The position numbers and the translations under genes were made by a program. This document shows positions 9,501-18,207 of a stretch of 64,000 bases of DNA, piece after piece (position 1 is the first letter of the stretch; each line of letters opens with the position of its first letter). The stretch is from Bactericera cockerelli. Its lineage: Eukaryota > Arthropoda > Insecta > Hemiptera > Triozidae. The DNA lies in contig CM044958.1 of NCBI GenBank assembly GCA_024516035.1, positions 1,233,566-1,297,565 on the forward strand, in the 5' to 3' direction. The notes under the pieces are model-generated. The model was given only the letters and a program-made list of their open reading frames with translations, did no database searches and was not told where the DNA came from.

Positions 9501-10517
9501 AGTAAATAAGCGGTTGGAACATGCGTGTATTCCACGAGTAACCCGGGTTCTAACCCCGGTGGAGTCGGATTTTTTCGGCCTAAGTCGGGTGTAACGGGGT
9601 TAGTGGGTCACTCAACTGAATTTTGGCTGTTAAGGGGTCACTCACACCTCGTGAGGAAAAATGAGTAGCTGCTTTAATGTGAGCAGCGACCAGTGGCCGA
9701 ATTATAGACAAAAATAACACATTAGTATATTAGAGATACGGGAAAGTCCTATAATTCTGCGCTACCCACTAGAATTGTGATTTAATAACACAAAATAAAC
9801 ACATTTATGTAATTACTACATGAGTGACGTTAAACGTGCCAGCCTTCGTGGCGTAATGGTTGTGACCACTGCCCGTGGTCCAGAGATACCGAGTTCGATT
9901 TCCGGTTGGGGCACTTATTCTGTTCCCTCCAAACACGTGAGGCTGGTATTTTCGGCTCTACCCAGGCTGGAGGTAAATAGTATAGTAGTGCTTTATTTTG
10001 ACTGTCGGTTCGAGACAGGGAGTTCCATTATGTTAAACATATATCTCCCTTGCCTTTATCCCATATTAGCTTATGTTGCTTTTTTGGGGTCGGCATTGTT
10101 CAACCTCATGGTTGAGGTTGGTAGGGTGGAGCACGTTTTTTATGGCTGGATGCCCTTCCTAACGCCAACGATTCTATTTGATTTAACGTCCTGGATTAGG
10201 ACGGGGGTTTTTACCCTCCATTCGCTGGGAATCGTACGAGCTACCCACATTAACCTCACCCAGCCTGGGTAGGGCCGGAAATGGCAGCCTCACGTGTTTG
10301 GATGGAACGTTTAATAGATCTAAATAGAGGTCCACTCTATAATAATAAACTCAAAACGCCTCCTCCTCCTCAGGTGAAAGCTTTCTTCAAAGACATGGAC
10401 GTGGGGTCAGGCGCCCGCTCCCTGGAGCAAAGTTTGGAAACCATTGAGCTCAACATCCATTGGGTGCGGCGCAACGAGGAACCCATATTCCAGTGGTTGT
10501 CAAACTATCTACAGTAG
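438..10517 (+). CDS. M1-family aminopeptidase (aminopeptidase N-like), 3' half of gene
   Basis: Eight coding exons (438-596, 1346-1649, 2039-2222, 2496-2726, 3108-3241, 7950-8079, 8987-9209, 10374-10517) join in consistent phase into about 502 residues ending at TAG 10515-10517. Family hallmarks are visible: GAAILYMLEKFLG after the usual catalytic-tyrosine region, MDTWSRQMGFPV, YDYKWFVPLSYYT, W-I-K-A-N-V-N-Q-S-G-F-Y-R-V, FSPADRASLIDDAF, SRDPWILQRYL and a final N-I-H-W-V-R-R-N-E. In the family this half forms the beta-sandwich domain and the helical ERAP1_C-like domain that closes over the zinc site. The GAMEN and HEXXH exons lie left of the window, so catalytic competence cannot be judged. 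The protein ends about seven residues after that helix with no hydrophobic GPI-anchor tail, so a soluble or N-terminally anchored (type II) form is inferred. Splice donors are mostly GTGAGT or GTATG. Confidence 0.93.
748..972 (+). mobile_element. tRNA-headed SINE, family A
   Basis: The head has an A-box-like AGTAGTCAAGTGGTTGC and a B-box-like GTGGGTTCGAGTCGC. The body contains TGAATTTTTCCTCATTAATT and CTCGCCTGGTGGTTACCTTC and ends in (TTA)n. The same unit recurs at 3335, 5400, 55118 and 59212, which defines the family. Confidence 0.75.
975..1200 (+). mobile_element. LINE-like C-terminal protein tail with poly(A)
   Basis: An open frame in this segment reads GITGDPRSNHFL, then YQKIGLAIQRGNASCILGS, ends FYI-stop at 1150, and is followed by a 20+ A run (1178-1198). 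Related peptides occur at 7712-7918 (minus) and 17148-17260 (plus). A conserved terminal peptide followed by poly(A) suggests the 3' end of a retrotransposed polyprotein mRNA. I cannot name the clade. Confidence 0.55.
1346..1649 (+). CDS. M1 aminopeptidase exon with Pro/Thr insertion
   Basis: The acceptor is CCCACAG at 1339-1345 and the donor GTGAGT at 1650; the exon ends in phase 1. It opens with AIMDTWSRQMGFPVIHI, the usual start of the beta-sandwich domain. After SRVVTH comes a low-complexity stretch of five prolines, an Asn and five threonines, where relatives have a short beta-turn. The downstream TRFLL and PYDYKWFVPLSYYT segments are normal. Confidence 0.92.
2039..2222 (+). CDS. M1 aminopeptidase exon with W-x-K-x-N signature
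   Basis: The acceptor is TTTTCCAG at 2031-2038 and the donor GTGAGT at 2223. The first codon (GTC) is split from the previous exon. It encodes VSFKLPASINWIKANVNQ followed by SGFYRVTYDDDLW and FSPADRASLIDDAFTLS, the strongest M1-specific stretch in the window. It ends in phase 2. Confidence 0.93.
2496..2726 (+). CDS. M1 aminopeptidase exon (start of helical domain)
   Basis: The acceptor is ACTCTCAG ending at 2495 and the donor GTGAGT at 2727. Reading AG|G for Arg continues LSR-AGLVNATVPLDLSTYL, then KEKDYVPWATALEHFQHW. This is the first helical repeat of the C-terminal domain. It ends in phase 2. Confidence 0.92.
2735..2940 (+). repeat. Interspersed repeat, 'ATAAACAGAGAACTGACTAGC' family (J)
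   Basis: It shares CTCGCTAGAGGACT, CAGGCTAGCTTGC, AAAGAAAAAGCCCAAGT and ATATGTGGTTCGGAACGAGC with 12835-13075 and 31225-31440, and partly with 1900-1960 and 6530-6640. No TIR, tail or protein is visible, so the class is unknown. Confidence 0.6.
3108..3241 (+). CDS. M1 aminopeptidase exon (helical domain)
   Basis: The acceptor is AATTCTCAG ending at 3107 and the donor GTATGT at 3242. It encodes SDILAAAVLCGVDNVVKES, then KFNGWMEKGFRIPPNLREVVYYA. It ends in phase 1 ahead of a 4.7-kb intron that holds the large TIR element. Confidence 0.92.
3335..3535 (+). mobile_element. tRNA-headed SINE, family A, interrupted in its tail
   Basis: This is a family A body including GATCCTTTGCTTCAAATCCC and TTAACCTCGCCTGGTGGT. 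Its (TTA)n tail is cut at 3535 by the TIR element and resumes at 6522 with TTACTATTATTATGG. The DNA element is therefore younger than this SINE. Confidence 0.7.
3536..6521. mobile_element. 2,986-bp non-autonomous TIR element with subterminal repeats
   Basis: The termini are TTACCCAGACAGCAC at 3536 and its reverse complement ending at 6521, flanked by a candidate TTA target duplication (3533-3535 / 6522-6524). The outer 200-300 bp at both ends are packed with short CAACTGGA / CCAGCTGG motifs in both orientations, typical transposase-binding subterminal repeats. The interior is AT-rich with no transposase frame. It holds an internal duplication of about 235 bp (about 3815-4030 and 4050-4240) and a family A SINE. 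A 3-bp TTA duplication would fit PIF/Harbinger-type elements, but no transposase confirms this. Confidence 0.65.
5400..5611 (-). mobile_element. tRNA-headed SINE, family A (reverse)
   Basis: Reverse complement of the family A unit, with the tail AATAATAATAAC at the left and CCACTTGATTACCAGTGCAC (head) at the right. It is nested inside the 2,986-bp TIR element. Confidence 0.7.
6853..7012. mobile_element. Hairpin MITE of about 160 bp
   Basis: The left arm begins CGTTCCAGAAAGCAC and the right arm ends with its reverse complement, GTGCTTTCTGGAACG. The inner arms TCAACCGTCACACAACG / CGTTGTGTGACGGTTGA are perfect, and the middle also pairs (ATTGGTTA / TTAACCAAT). Nearly the whole element folds on itself. 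There is no protein. Confidence 0.65.
7712..7918 (-). pseudogene. LINE-like C-terminal fragment
   Basis: The minus frame reads LTGTSKSKAFLMQRLSIAIQ, then RGNAASVLGTLP. It is homologous to the peptides at 975-1150 and 17148-17260. It lies 32 bp before an aminopeptidase exon, wholly inside the intron. A more decayed second copy may lie at about 7600-7690. Confidence 0.5.
7950..8079 (+). CDS. M1 aminopeptidase exon (helical domain)
   Basis: The acceptor is CTCTCCAG ending at 7949 and the donor GTGAGT at 8080. It encodes GIKYGGVKEWQNCWAKYN, then PSERKLLLKVLGASRDPWIL, the family's K-LL-LG-S-D-PWLLQ motif. It ends in phase 2, matching the acceptors at 8853 and 8986. Confidence 0.92.
8144..8452 (+). 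mobile_element. tRNA-headed SINE, family B
   Basis: The head has GTCACCGTGGCCGAGTGAGT and a B-box-like GGGTTCGATCCC. The body contains TTGGATGTTC, CTCATACCTCGTGAGGA, a 'CGACC(A/G)GTGGC' core and CTGCGCTAC. Other copies are at 9494, 11425, 32870 (minus), 44036 and 46049 (minus). Confidence 0.75.
8784..9049 (+). repeat. 133-bp tandem duplication over an intron/exon junction of the aminopeptidase
   Basis: Positions 8784-8916 and 8917-9049 are two copies of the same 133 bp with two substitutions (8869 A vs 9002 G; 8888 C vs 9021 A). Each copy holds the end of the intron, the acceptor CTCTCTAG and the first 63 bp of the next exon. The second copy runs into the complete exon and is taken as functional. 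Using the first acceptor (8853) without a further splice reaches an in-frame TAG at 8918-8920 after 21 codons. Confidence 0.9.
8987..9209 (+). CDS. M1 aminopeptidase exon (downstream copy of duplicated junction)
   Basis: The acceptor is CTCTCTAG ending at 8986 and the donor GTATGC at 9210. It encodes YLMATLDRDVIKPQDVKDVL, then NNPEGHFLAWRHLKAHW and SMGALIGVVTSHFSAPYDLHE. Phase is 2 in and 0 out. It carries Lys where the duplicated upstream fragment has Gln. Confidence 0.92.
9245..9452 (-). mobile_element. tRNA-headed SINE, family H (reverse)
   Basis: On the minus strand the head starts GTCCCGGTAGTTCAGTGG and closes with CCGGGAC, so the 7-bp acceptor stem pairs perfectly, with B-box-like CGGGTTCGAAACCC. 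The T-stem does not pair properly and the unit extends into a shared tail containing GGCAGTATAAATAA. A second copy is at 42826-43028, so this is a SINE and not a tRNA gene. The tail resembles the 43-bp satellite monomer at 46960-48340. Confidence 0.75.
9494..9795 (+). mobile_element. tRNA-headed SINE, family B, diverged head
   Basis: The body matches 44036-44318 closely (AATGAGTAGCTGCTTTAATG, CGACCAGTGGC, TTCTGCGCTACCCACTA). The head differs from 8144 and carries GGGTTCTAACCCC. Confidence 0.65.
9838..9976 (+). mobile_element. tRNA-headed SINE, family C, head part
   Basis: GCCAGCCTTCGTGGCGTAATG and GAGTTCGATTTCCGGTTGG form the head, followed by CACGTGAGGCTGG. It is cut off at GAGGTAAATA, where a different repeat with TGCTTTATTTTGACTGTCGG begins. 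That repeat recurs at 27740-27805. Confidence 0.7.
10090..10312 (-). mobile_element. SINE family C, body part (reverse)
   Basis: It contains GGCTGGATGCCCTTCCTAAC, ATTTGATTTAACGTCCTGGA, CCAGCCTGGGTAGGGCCGGA and CAGCCTCACGTGTTTGGA. It matches 19115-19452, 39969-40290 and 46274-46503. Together with 9838-9976 it forms a head-to-head pair of truncated copies. Confidence 0.7.
10374..10517 (+). CDS. M1 aminopeptidase terminal coding exon
   Basis: The acceptor follows a (CCT)n pyrimidine tract and CAG at 10371-10373. It encodes VKAFFKDMDVGSGARSLEQS, then LETIELNIHWVRRNEEP and finally WLSNYLQ before TAG at 10515. It has the length and register of the last helix in other M1 enzymes, with no extra hydrophobic tail. 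Confidence 0.92.
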   Translation: MKAFFKDMDVGSGARSLEQSLETIELNIHWVRRNEEPIFQWLSNYLQ

Positions 10518-10590
10518 CACGGGCGGCTCGGTTAGATCATCTTGGAACCAAGTTTAAGGGCCCTTGTATAAATGAAATCGACTTTTGAAC

Positions 10591-10870
10591 CACCGACCTC
10601 GGTAGCTTCATCGATAACGCGGCGGACTTGTAACCTGGAGGTCGGTGGTACAAGTCCCTGTTTCAGCGTAGATTTAGTAAAGCGAGTTTGAGTAGTTGTG
10701 ATATCACGAAAGTGATTAACACAAATATGATAACTTTCAATCTTTAAGTTGGCGGACTTGTAACCTGGAGGTCGGTATCGGAGTCCTGGTTTCGGTGAAC
10801 AATGAGCAGCGTGAGAGTATTTGTGATATCACGAAAGTAATGAACACAAATTTGATAACTTCTTTTTTCA
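10591..10870 (+). mobile_element. Two head-to-tail copies of SINE family G
   Basis: Both copies share GGCGGACTTGTAACCTGGAGGTCGGT and a tail with TTGTGATATCACGAAAGT. The first also has GCTTCATCGATAACGC. Other copies are at 54140 and, reversed, at 48935 and 59102. They lie directly after the aminopeptidase stop codon and may be part of its 3' UTR. Confidence 0.65.
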
Positions 10871-11151
10871 TCGATTGTTGATTTAATTTCTGTTCCGAAA
10901 TCGATTTTTTTTCTCAATCCAGACCAAATCTTAACATTTTAGTAAAGGATACTTTGCGTCCATTTTAGAATACAAACAGTCCATTTATTTATGCTGTGAT
11001 CTATAATGTTCAATTAAGGCACAAGTTAAGGTAGGTGGTGTTGATTTAATATTGATTAAATAATTTCGTTTCCATTTAAAGCCTTATTTTCAGTTCTATG
11101 TAGGTATACGGTCCAATGGATTTTTTTTTTGTTTTGAAAAGGATGAATTAT

Positions 11152-11157
11152 AATAAA
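11152..11157 (+). terminator. Candidate poly(A) signal of the aminopeptidase gene
   Basis: This AATAAA is the first I find after the stop codon, 635 bp downstream. If used, the 3' UTR would include the two head-to-tail SINE copies at 10591-10870. There is no independent support. Confidence 0.3.
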
Positions 11158-11315
11158 TATGTCTATCATTTCGGTTTTTTTACTATTAATTATTAAGAAC
11201 TCTTTGAATGGGCGCTCTTACTATTATTATTATTATTTAGACAGTTAAAAATTAATGTATAAAATTGGAAACAATATGAGAAGAAAAAATGGAGAAAAAA
11301 TAAAAATAAAATATA

Positions 11316-11390
11316 CACACATGTCCTAACTAAATGGCGGTGTTATTGCCTTCGGCAATCTCTTCCACCGAACCCTTACTTCCATAGATG
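11316..11390 (+). repeat. Interspersed repeat, 'TCCTAACTAAAT' family (I)
   Basis: It shares TCCTAACTAAATGGCGG, TTATTGCC..CGGCAATCTC and TTCCACC..ACCCTT with 355-412 and 30477-30545, and with 39568-39745 and 48602-48662 in reverse. Confidence 0.6.
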
Positions 11391-11424
11391 TAAAAGTAAC
11401 TTTTCTTATCTATAACAATAAAGA

Positions 11425-11705
11425 GTATTCACCTTGGTGTATATTCGGCTTGCACTCCAGGTGATTCGGGTCCGAATCCCGGCGGGGTCGGATTTTTGCG
11501 CCTCTATTCTTTGGATGTCGGGATTGTCGGGCCTACCCTAGCCTCGTGAGGACATTATTGGGGTAGTTGTAAAGTGGACAATGACCAGTGGCGGCATTAA
11601 GAAATTGACATTGGAATATGCTGGTTGATTGGAGACATATGGTGCATTGGCATTAGTTTTCGCAATGTCGATGCCACCCACCAAATAATTGTGTCGTAGG
11701 TAATT
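11425..11705 (+). mobile_element. SINE family B relative with alternative head
   Basis: The head carries GGCTTGCACTCCAGGTGATT and GGGTCCGAATCCCGGCGGGG. The body has CCTCGTGAGGACA and GACCAGTGGCGGCATTA. A reverse copy is at 32870-33105 with the same ACCTGGAGTGCAAGCC. Confidence 0.65.
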
Positions 11706-11774
11706 ATACAAAAAATTAGCTTTTTTATGTATACCATTCTATTGACAAATTTAATAGAAATACCAAATAATAAG

Positions 11775-12072
11775 AGCGCACGAATAGCTCAGTGGTTAAC
11801 CACTCACTTGCCATGCAGAAGGTCTCGGGTTCAAACCCCCGCGTCAACAAAAATTTGTATTCAAAATTTGGTTTCAGAATTTTGTAAGGGATACGCTCCG
11901 GTGCGCTCGTGTGCTGGGTCACACCGAAATGGGAATTACTATGTCACTTCTCGCCTATCAGAGGAGAGGCATACAACGGGACGGGCAGGCTACAACACAG
12001 ACCACTAGCGTCTACGGTAGCTCCTGTTTCATGGTTACGAAATAAAAGAGGCTGTGAAACACTCATCTCAAA
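11775..12072 (+). mobile_element. tRNA-Gly-like SINE, family D
   Basis: The head AATAGCTCAGTGGTTAACC..CTTGCCATGC..GGGTTCAAACCCC resembles tRNA-Gly(GCC), with GCC in the anticodon position. The body contains GTGCGCTCGTGTGCTGGGTC and GCTCCTGTTTCATGG. Copies are at 41564-41858 (minus) and 33232-33545 (plus, degraded). Confidence 0.75.
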
Positions 12073-12122
12073 AAAAATGGCTGTCGTGTCCCCAAGTATT
12101 TTTATGTTTGGTATAATATATC

Positions 12123-12312
12123 ATGCCGACCTCCGTGGCTCAGTGGATAAGAGCATTGGCTACTGACCCGGAGGTTGCGGGTTCGAATCCTGGCCGGAAC
12201 GGAAATTTCTGAATGAAATTTTCCATTTCCAGAATGACATGCATGTAAAGGTACAGTGCCCTGAAGAAATGCGAAAGCGGTTCCGAGGCACACTTACCTT
12301 TTAAAAAAAATA
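12123..12312 (+). mobile_element. tRNA-headed SINE, family E
   Basis: The head is CCGACCTCCGTGGCTCAGTGG..GGAGGTTGCGGGTTCGAATCC. The tail contains GGAAATTTCTGA, GTGCCCTGAAG and AATGCGAAAGCGGTTC and ends in an A-rich run. It is nearly the same as 21102-21290. Confidence 0.78.
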
Positions 12313-12834
12313 TGCATCTACATTTTAAATTAACCACCTAGGTATGTGGTTTTAAGGTACCTAGGTAAAAGTTTTTTTTTTAAGCTAATTTTAATAAATT
12401 TTATTTTTTAATAATGAAATGTGACATAACTGTGTATTGCTTTTGACGTTTTCCCTCGATTAATGATAGAATTTCTGCCATTTGTTTTTTTTTACGTTTT
12501 AAAATTAAGTTAACTGTCTATTGAATTTGGCTGGCTAAGTACATAATACATTGGCATCTGTAAATAATAAGCGATAGGTATACAATTTTGATGTCACAAG
12601 GCGTGATTGGATTAAACTTTCTTGATGAGTAGTACCTATAATTTTAATTACTACAATCGTTTTCAATAAATTTATTTGTGGTGTTTTGATTTAGGTAGAT
12701 CTTCAAACGGAATAGGTATCCAGAGCACGTCTCATAATTTAAATACTTGTTTCAGTTGGTAACTATTTCATTCTAAAAAAACAGGAAAGAATAACGAGAC
12801 TCGGTCATATTTTTTATAAGTGTCTGTGGGTGCG

Positions 12835-13075
12835 GAACGTTAAACAGGGAGAAGACCAGTGTCTCGCTAGAGGACTGACTATAAACAGAGAAATGACTAG
12901 CTATTCTAGCTAACCCTTACAAGCCAGGATACGTTGCAGTTTCTCAAAGGAGTTAATGACTTAGAAAGAAATATTCGATGTCCTCACGATGGTTAATCGC
13001 ACATAGAAATATGTGGTTCAGGACGAGCCAACTATTGCCTGGAGACCATCACAGCAGTTTTAGTCATGCTGTTTA
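12835..13075 (+). repeat. Interspersed repeat family J, fuller copy
   Basis: It starts GTTAAACAGGGAGAAGACCAG, as does 31225-31440, and contains AATCGCACATAGAAATATG and GGACGAGCCAAC. Confidence 0.6.
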
Positions 13076-13181
13076 TAACAACATATTTTTCGTAAGGTAG
13101 TTACTTAATCCTCGACTACCCTACCCACCTTTAAATTATAGGAATTAAAGTTTCATTACCTAATTTACGTATCTAACTTTA

Positions 13182-13312
13182 AAGGCGGAATTAATAGACA
13201 ACATCAATAACTTAAGTTGATGGTAAGTGTTGATTTTCCCTATCTTACTCAGTACGCAATACGTGACTTAGCGCTACAGAGGTATACAAAAATGTCTATT
13301 AATTCCGCCCTT
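13182..13312. mobile_element. Short TIR MITE
   Basis: The terminal inverted repeats are AAGGCGGAATTAATAGAC and GTCTATTAATTCCGCCCTT. The internal core CAGTACGCAATACGTGACTTAGCGC has a diverged relative at 41390-41470 with GTCTATTAAAG at the same end. Confidence 0.6.
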
Positions 13313-13609
13313 ATTTTTCCCTGTTTCACTCCTATAATTCCTACGAGCCTATTACAAAAGTTTGATAGGTACCTATTTCTTTTTAATTATCTTCGCAACA
13401 ACCACATCAATTTTTTTAACTTTTTCATGAATTGTACTAAAAATAAGTTTTATTATTGAAATTAAAATAAATTGAAAATAAATCGATATTATTCTAGTCA
13501 TTTTCGTGATAATTTCGAAAGATGAAATAAAATCAGAAATCGTTGTTAATTATTTATGTAAATATGTTGTTTTTAGGTACAGAATTCCAGATAAAATGTA
13601 GGTACAACT

Positions 13610-13665
13610 TTAAATAGGTAGGTAGGTACTTTAAATAGGTAGGTACTTTAAATAGGTAGGTTGGA
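13610..13665 (+). repeat. Short GGTAGGTACTTTAAATA tandem repeat
   Basis: Three imperfect copies of a unit of about 19 bp built on AAATAGGTAGGTACTTT. Confidence 0.7.
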
Positions 13666-14091
13666 TTTTTCCCGTCATCAAGTTTGGTATAAGTTTGAGT
13701 CTGTGGATAGCAGCTCAAAATATAAAGCTGTGGACGAAAAAAGTGATGTTTTAGATGATTATTCAATCTTGAGTGGTCACCCACCAAGTTCTAACATTGT
13801 TAGAGAATACTATACTTTTACTTCCGAGAAATTTCTAATAAGTAGAAATCTGAAGTATTGTGTTCGTTTTTGTAAAAAAAAATATTTTTTTGCTCCGAAT
13901 TCAATTTTTTTCATATTTCTGGACGTTTCATAACCTCCTGAGCAAATTTGGTTTTGTGTCCGTCTGTGGGTCTGTCGGTCCGTCGGTGAGGTTAAAATTT
14001 GAGTAGATAGCTGGTTTGTGTGTTTCCAGCGAAAGGAGCGTGAAACTTCCTTCGTGTTACTATGACCATCAAGTTGAAAGCTGTGTTAAAC

Positions 14092-14435
14092 CAGCCTCCA
14101 TGGCGTAATGGTTGTGACTACTGCCCGTAGTCTAGAGTTCTCGAGTCCAAAGTTTTCGACGAAAATTCTGTGCCAGCCTCACGTGTTTGGATGGCATTTA
14201 CGGCATTTACGGCCGTACCCAGGCTGGGTGAGGTTAATGTGGGTAGCTGTTACGATTCCCAGTGAATGGAGGGTTAAACCCTCGTCCTGACTATCTATCT
14301 CAGTCATGACGTTAAAAGCAAATAGAATCAACTGGTCCCAATAGATCTAATTAGGTCGCAGTGTTAATTGTAACGATTTCACTGAAAACCCTGCAACCAG
14401 GTCAGATAACAGTAATAATAGTGTATGACCATGAA
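14092..14435 (+). mobile_element. SINE family C, near full length
   Basis: The head is CCAGCCTCCATGGCGTAATG. The body has CCCAGGCTGGGTGAGGTTAA, the region before CAACTGGTC and TCTAATTAGGTCGCAGTG, and a (AATA)n-like end. It has the same end as 18208-18538. Confidence 0.75.
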
Positions 14436-14439
14436 GTTG

Positions 14440-15930
14440 AAAGCTGTGTTAAACCAGAAAAAAGTAAAAAGTAACTATTATCACATTAAACATACGTTTG
14501 TATTACAGGTCAATACCAAGGATTGAAAACTGCAAAAGGGTCAGAAGCGCACGTCTGCGGGTGTTGACATGGTTTTTTCTATGAAATCATAGGGTTTACT
14601 TAATAGGTTAACTGCTAACTATGTGAGGTTCACAGTGAAGTTCGTCCCACACAGAGAGCTCTAAAGGTTCCGACACAGAAGTGACAAATATAGAAACGAG
14701 ATTAAAGAACTTTCTTACGAAATAGACTTATACTCAAATAATCAATTGTCCAGACATGCACCTGGCGAAATAGTCGACCTGAGGGCCCAGATTACACCCT
14801 GACGTACTCGACCCCAGAGGTTAGCAGTAAACTTTTGGTTATTTAAATACAATCCCCAACAAAAATTGAATATTGAGAACTTTGATAACAACAAAATGAA
14901 ATGCATTTTTTAAAATCAACCTTCAGAAATTGGTTTTCAACTACAAACAGTTTGGTGGGAGAAACAGTTTTCTATTCGGTTGATCTTCGATGAAAACTCG
15001 AAATTTCGGTCCGGGAATTACGTAGGACCGAATCAGTCCAAACGTATTTTGACATACGCCCGCACGTATGGATTGCTAATGCTGATAATAACTTCCAAGA
15101 TCGAGTTTTTTGATACGAGAACACTGGTGGATTCGGACGATTTTCTGATAGTTTCGTATTCACCAGTAATCAGTTTGTGCGCACACGTCACGCTGAGTTT
15201 GAAAACTTGAAATGAATCATCTATTGGAACGGTTGAGAATTATAACTCGTTTATAAGCATCGAATTCTGAAACCTTCAGAAAGAAGTTACGCCGATGTTT
15301 TTATTTAGTTGTGCTGTTATTCCATAGAATTCGCTGATAGGTTGGAAACTTTGTAAATAATCAGACCAAACATAAAACCCCGTGCAGTGTAAGAAATAGG
15401 TAGATACTACCGAAAATCAGTCCTTGCTTGATCAACTATTGAGCTTAGAGATGGAAAAGCTTTAAAATCAATACAATCAAACCAGAGTAAAAGAGAACAA
15501 ATTTCAGGCCAAATTTAGTTCTGTTTCGATGGTAGCCAAACAGTGGAGGAATGACTCAGCACTTCTACGACTGTCTTTACAATAATTGACAAGGGCCCCC
15601 TGAACCAAGCCAATGCTGGTCTACTCTCTGTCTATAGTCCCCCAGCTAAACTACTGGTCTACTCACTGTTTAATAGTCCCCCAGCCAGACTTAAGTAAGA
15701 AAAGTTCTGTTTAAGTAAAAAAAAAAACTTCTTTTCAAGAGAAATAAGTAGGTACAACAATAGGTACATAGTTGCTAATGAAGAGATAAAATCGATTAAC
15801 TTTAAACAGAATCAAGTGGCTAATTGGTGTTCTTAATCAGGTGGTTATTGACCATGCCCTCCACCATAAGGTTATTCTATTAAAACACAACTAGATACCT
15901 AGGTAGTACCTACCTAATGATCTGAGGTAC
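14440..15930. other. Gene-free AT-rich stretch
   Basis: I see no conserved protein, TIR or tandem array here. The short open frames around 14970-15210 occur on both strands and resemble nothing I know. Fragments resembling family J (two 'GGTCTACTC' blocks) occur at about 15610-15680. Confidence 0.4.
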
Positions 15931-15936
15931 GTACTT

Positions 15937-16300
15937 CATCATCATCATTATGTGGCGCTACAGCCCTCTGTGGGCTTTGGCCTCCTTCACTATCTGCCTC
16001 CATGCTGTTCTGTCTGTCATTTTAAGTTGCGGGTTGTTTATTTACATGTATTGCAGATCTTCATTGATGTTATCTATCCATCGTAGTCTCGGGCTTCCTG
16101 CTCTTCTTGTATTTTGAAGCTGTGAGTTGAGAATTGTCTTTGGCATCTTATTACTATCCATTCTCTCCACCATGTCCTCTCCATTGTAGTCGTTGTGCCT
16201 TGATGTACCTTACTTTATCTTCCTGTCCTAAAATTAAGTCTATCTCATCATTTTTAAGTATTCTGAGATACGTACTTGCTACTTGTATTTCAATACCATA
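15937..16300 (-). pseudogene. LINE (RTE-like) reverse transcriptase C-terminus, decayed
   Basis: On the minus strand the frame reads [36 protein letters not shown], an in-frame stop, then RTAWRQIVKEAKAHRGL-stop. This R-G-R-P-R-x-R-W-x-D ... W-R-x-I-V-x-x-A-K-x-H pattern is the usual C-terminus of LINE ORF2 of RTE-like type. A (ATG)n tail at 15937-15950 marks the 3' end. It is a 5'-truncated dead copy. Confidence 0.75.
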
Positions 16301-17147
16301 ATCATCATGCCCCATAAGAAATACAAATGTCTAACCATTTCAGATTTTTTTTTTAGCTTATCGTCTCATTAAATAATATCTAGGTCATTCGAAGTGGGGT
16401 TTCACCCTCGATGCGCAATTGTAAATACCTCTAAGCATCAGATACCGCGATTTCGTAAGATTATAATTACTGAGCAAAGACACAAGGACGAAAAGTCCCT
16501 CCCGAAATTGCTACAATATACCAACCTTAATATCATTTTGCAACCAACTGTTCCAGTTTACACCCTGAACACTGACTTACGCTAAGTGCGAGCGGGCATC
16601 GAAATATCCAAATGTTAAACGATCATACGATCAAGACCACTAGAGATTGCGTAATTCTGAACCGTGATAATGAATTATTAGCGGTGACCTTGATCTGTAC
16701 TAACTATTCTGATTGATGCATTAAACTGAGGAGTGATTACATATATACAATATACATAATATATGAATCAATTGTTCAAATACTCTCCGAAATCAGTTTT
16801 GATCATGATTAATTTTTTTAACCCGTGAGTGTGGTGCGAAAAAAAAGTTAAAAGAGCGGTGTGGTGTAGAGAAAAAAATCTAACATATTTATTTCCCCGT
16901 TTTTAGGGCGATTTTTCGTAAAACCATTTCATATAACTTTAAAAATAGGCTGAATCAATATTTAAAAAAGCACTTAGCTTCGGTTGGTCACATGTTGTCA
17001 TCATCTTCCGGTGCAAGGTGGGCGCTTTGGTGTCAACGGAACATCCGCTCGAATTTATGTTCCCCACACCCTGTGGGAAACATAACATTCTAACATCTTT
17101 CGACTTGGACGATTTCCGGACACTAATAATTAATTCCCCGTAATTTC

Positions 17148-17262
17148 TTGATCGGCACATCAAAGAAAACAATATTTCAGAAAGCTAGACAGCAGGACCT
17201 AGTAGCAAAAATAAGCATGACAATCCAGAGAGGTAATGCTGCCAGTGTGTTGAGAGCATTTT
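17148..17262 (+). pseudogene. LINE-like C-terminal fragment ending in poly(T)
   Basis: The frame reads DLVAKISMTIQRGNAASVL and then runs into about 20 T at 17261-17280. It is the third copy of the IQRGNAASVL peptide in this window. Confidence 0.45.
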
Positions 17263-18207
17263 TTTTTTTTTTTTTTTTTCCTTTCTTATTAGGCACTTTA
17301 ACTCTGTGTTGCAACAGGTCGTTCGTGCCGATATCCCCTTTTTAAATGTTGAGAGCATTTGCCATCAGAAGAATAATTGACTTCAATGTTCTATCTGTAA
17401 CTTTTAATAAAATTTCATTAAATACCTACCTATTACTTTAAACTGCAGGACACTTCTTCATGAGATGATCTTTGTTGACGATAATAAATCATTTCATCCA
17501 CTATAATAAGGACCATTAAGTGTCACGGACTTTTTTTCGTAGCCATGAAATAGCAGTTACAGTAGCCGCTTATGTTTTCAGAATCGCAGGACGCGGGTTA
17601 ATCTCAATAGAATTGATATGAAACATCATTGAATAATTATAAAAGTTCGGCATCCCTGCTCCATCTTTGTAAGGCAAGATTCACTTTTCATTGACTTGAG
17701 ACTTCATTAGAGATGCGAGTAATACACAGCAGACAGCTGACATTTCAAGGTGAAGTTGGACCTTGTGAATCAACACGAGTCACGATCATGGTTATAATTT
17801 GTAGATTCATCACTCAGAATCTCTAGATAGCCTAGATAGATTTTAGCATAACACACATGATTTTCCTGGTCTTGAACATGTTCATTAGCTATCTTTACTT
17901 TCCCTATAAGGGCGAGGCGACGTTAGTCAGTTTTCGGTTTTACATTTTTCGTTTTTGTAAAAAAAAAAAAAACATATTTTGATCAGATTTTCCGGACATA
18001 TTGTAACCTCCTGAGCAACTTTGGTTGTGTAAGTTGTGTTAGTGTCTGTCGGTCAGTCTGTTATATGGATTAAGATAAGGGGTCTAGACTCTCAAACAAC
18101 CTTTACTCTGCAAAAAAATTACAACACAGGGAACTGTCGAGAACAGGGAATAGACATAGACACAAAAGTGTGATTTACGGGTAAACTTCAAATGGCCTAT
18201 GGTGTGT

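Noticed and set aside
10089..10272. 150-codon frame 9820-10272 with a plausible-looking tail
   Set aside because: It spans two SINE C fragments and an unrelated repeat; the same peptide pieces recur at 46343-46534 in SINE C.
11785..11850. Possible tRNA-Gly(GCC) gene
   Set aside because: Stems are mispaired and the unit continues into a 220-bp body repeated at 41564.
13661..13933. 90-codon frame starting MDFSRHQVWYKFESVDSSSK
   Set aside because: No domain, no splice sites or family I recognise, and its 3' half overlaps a repeat that recurs at 17940-18060.
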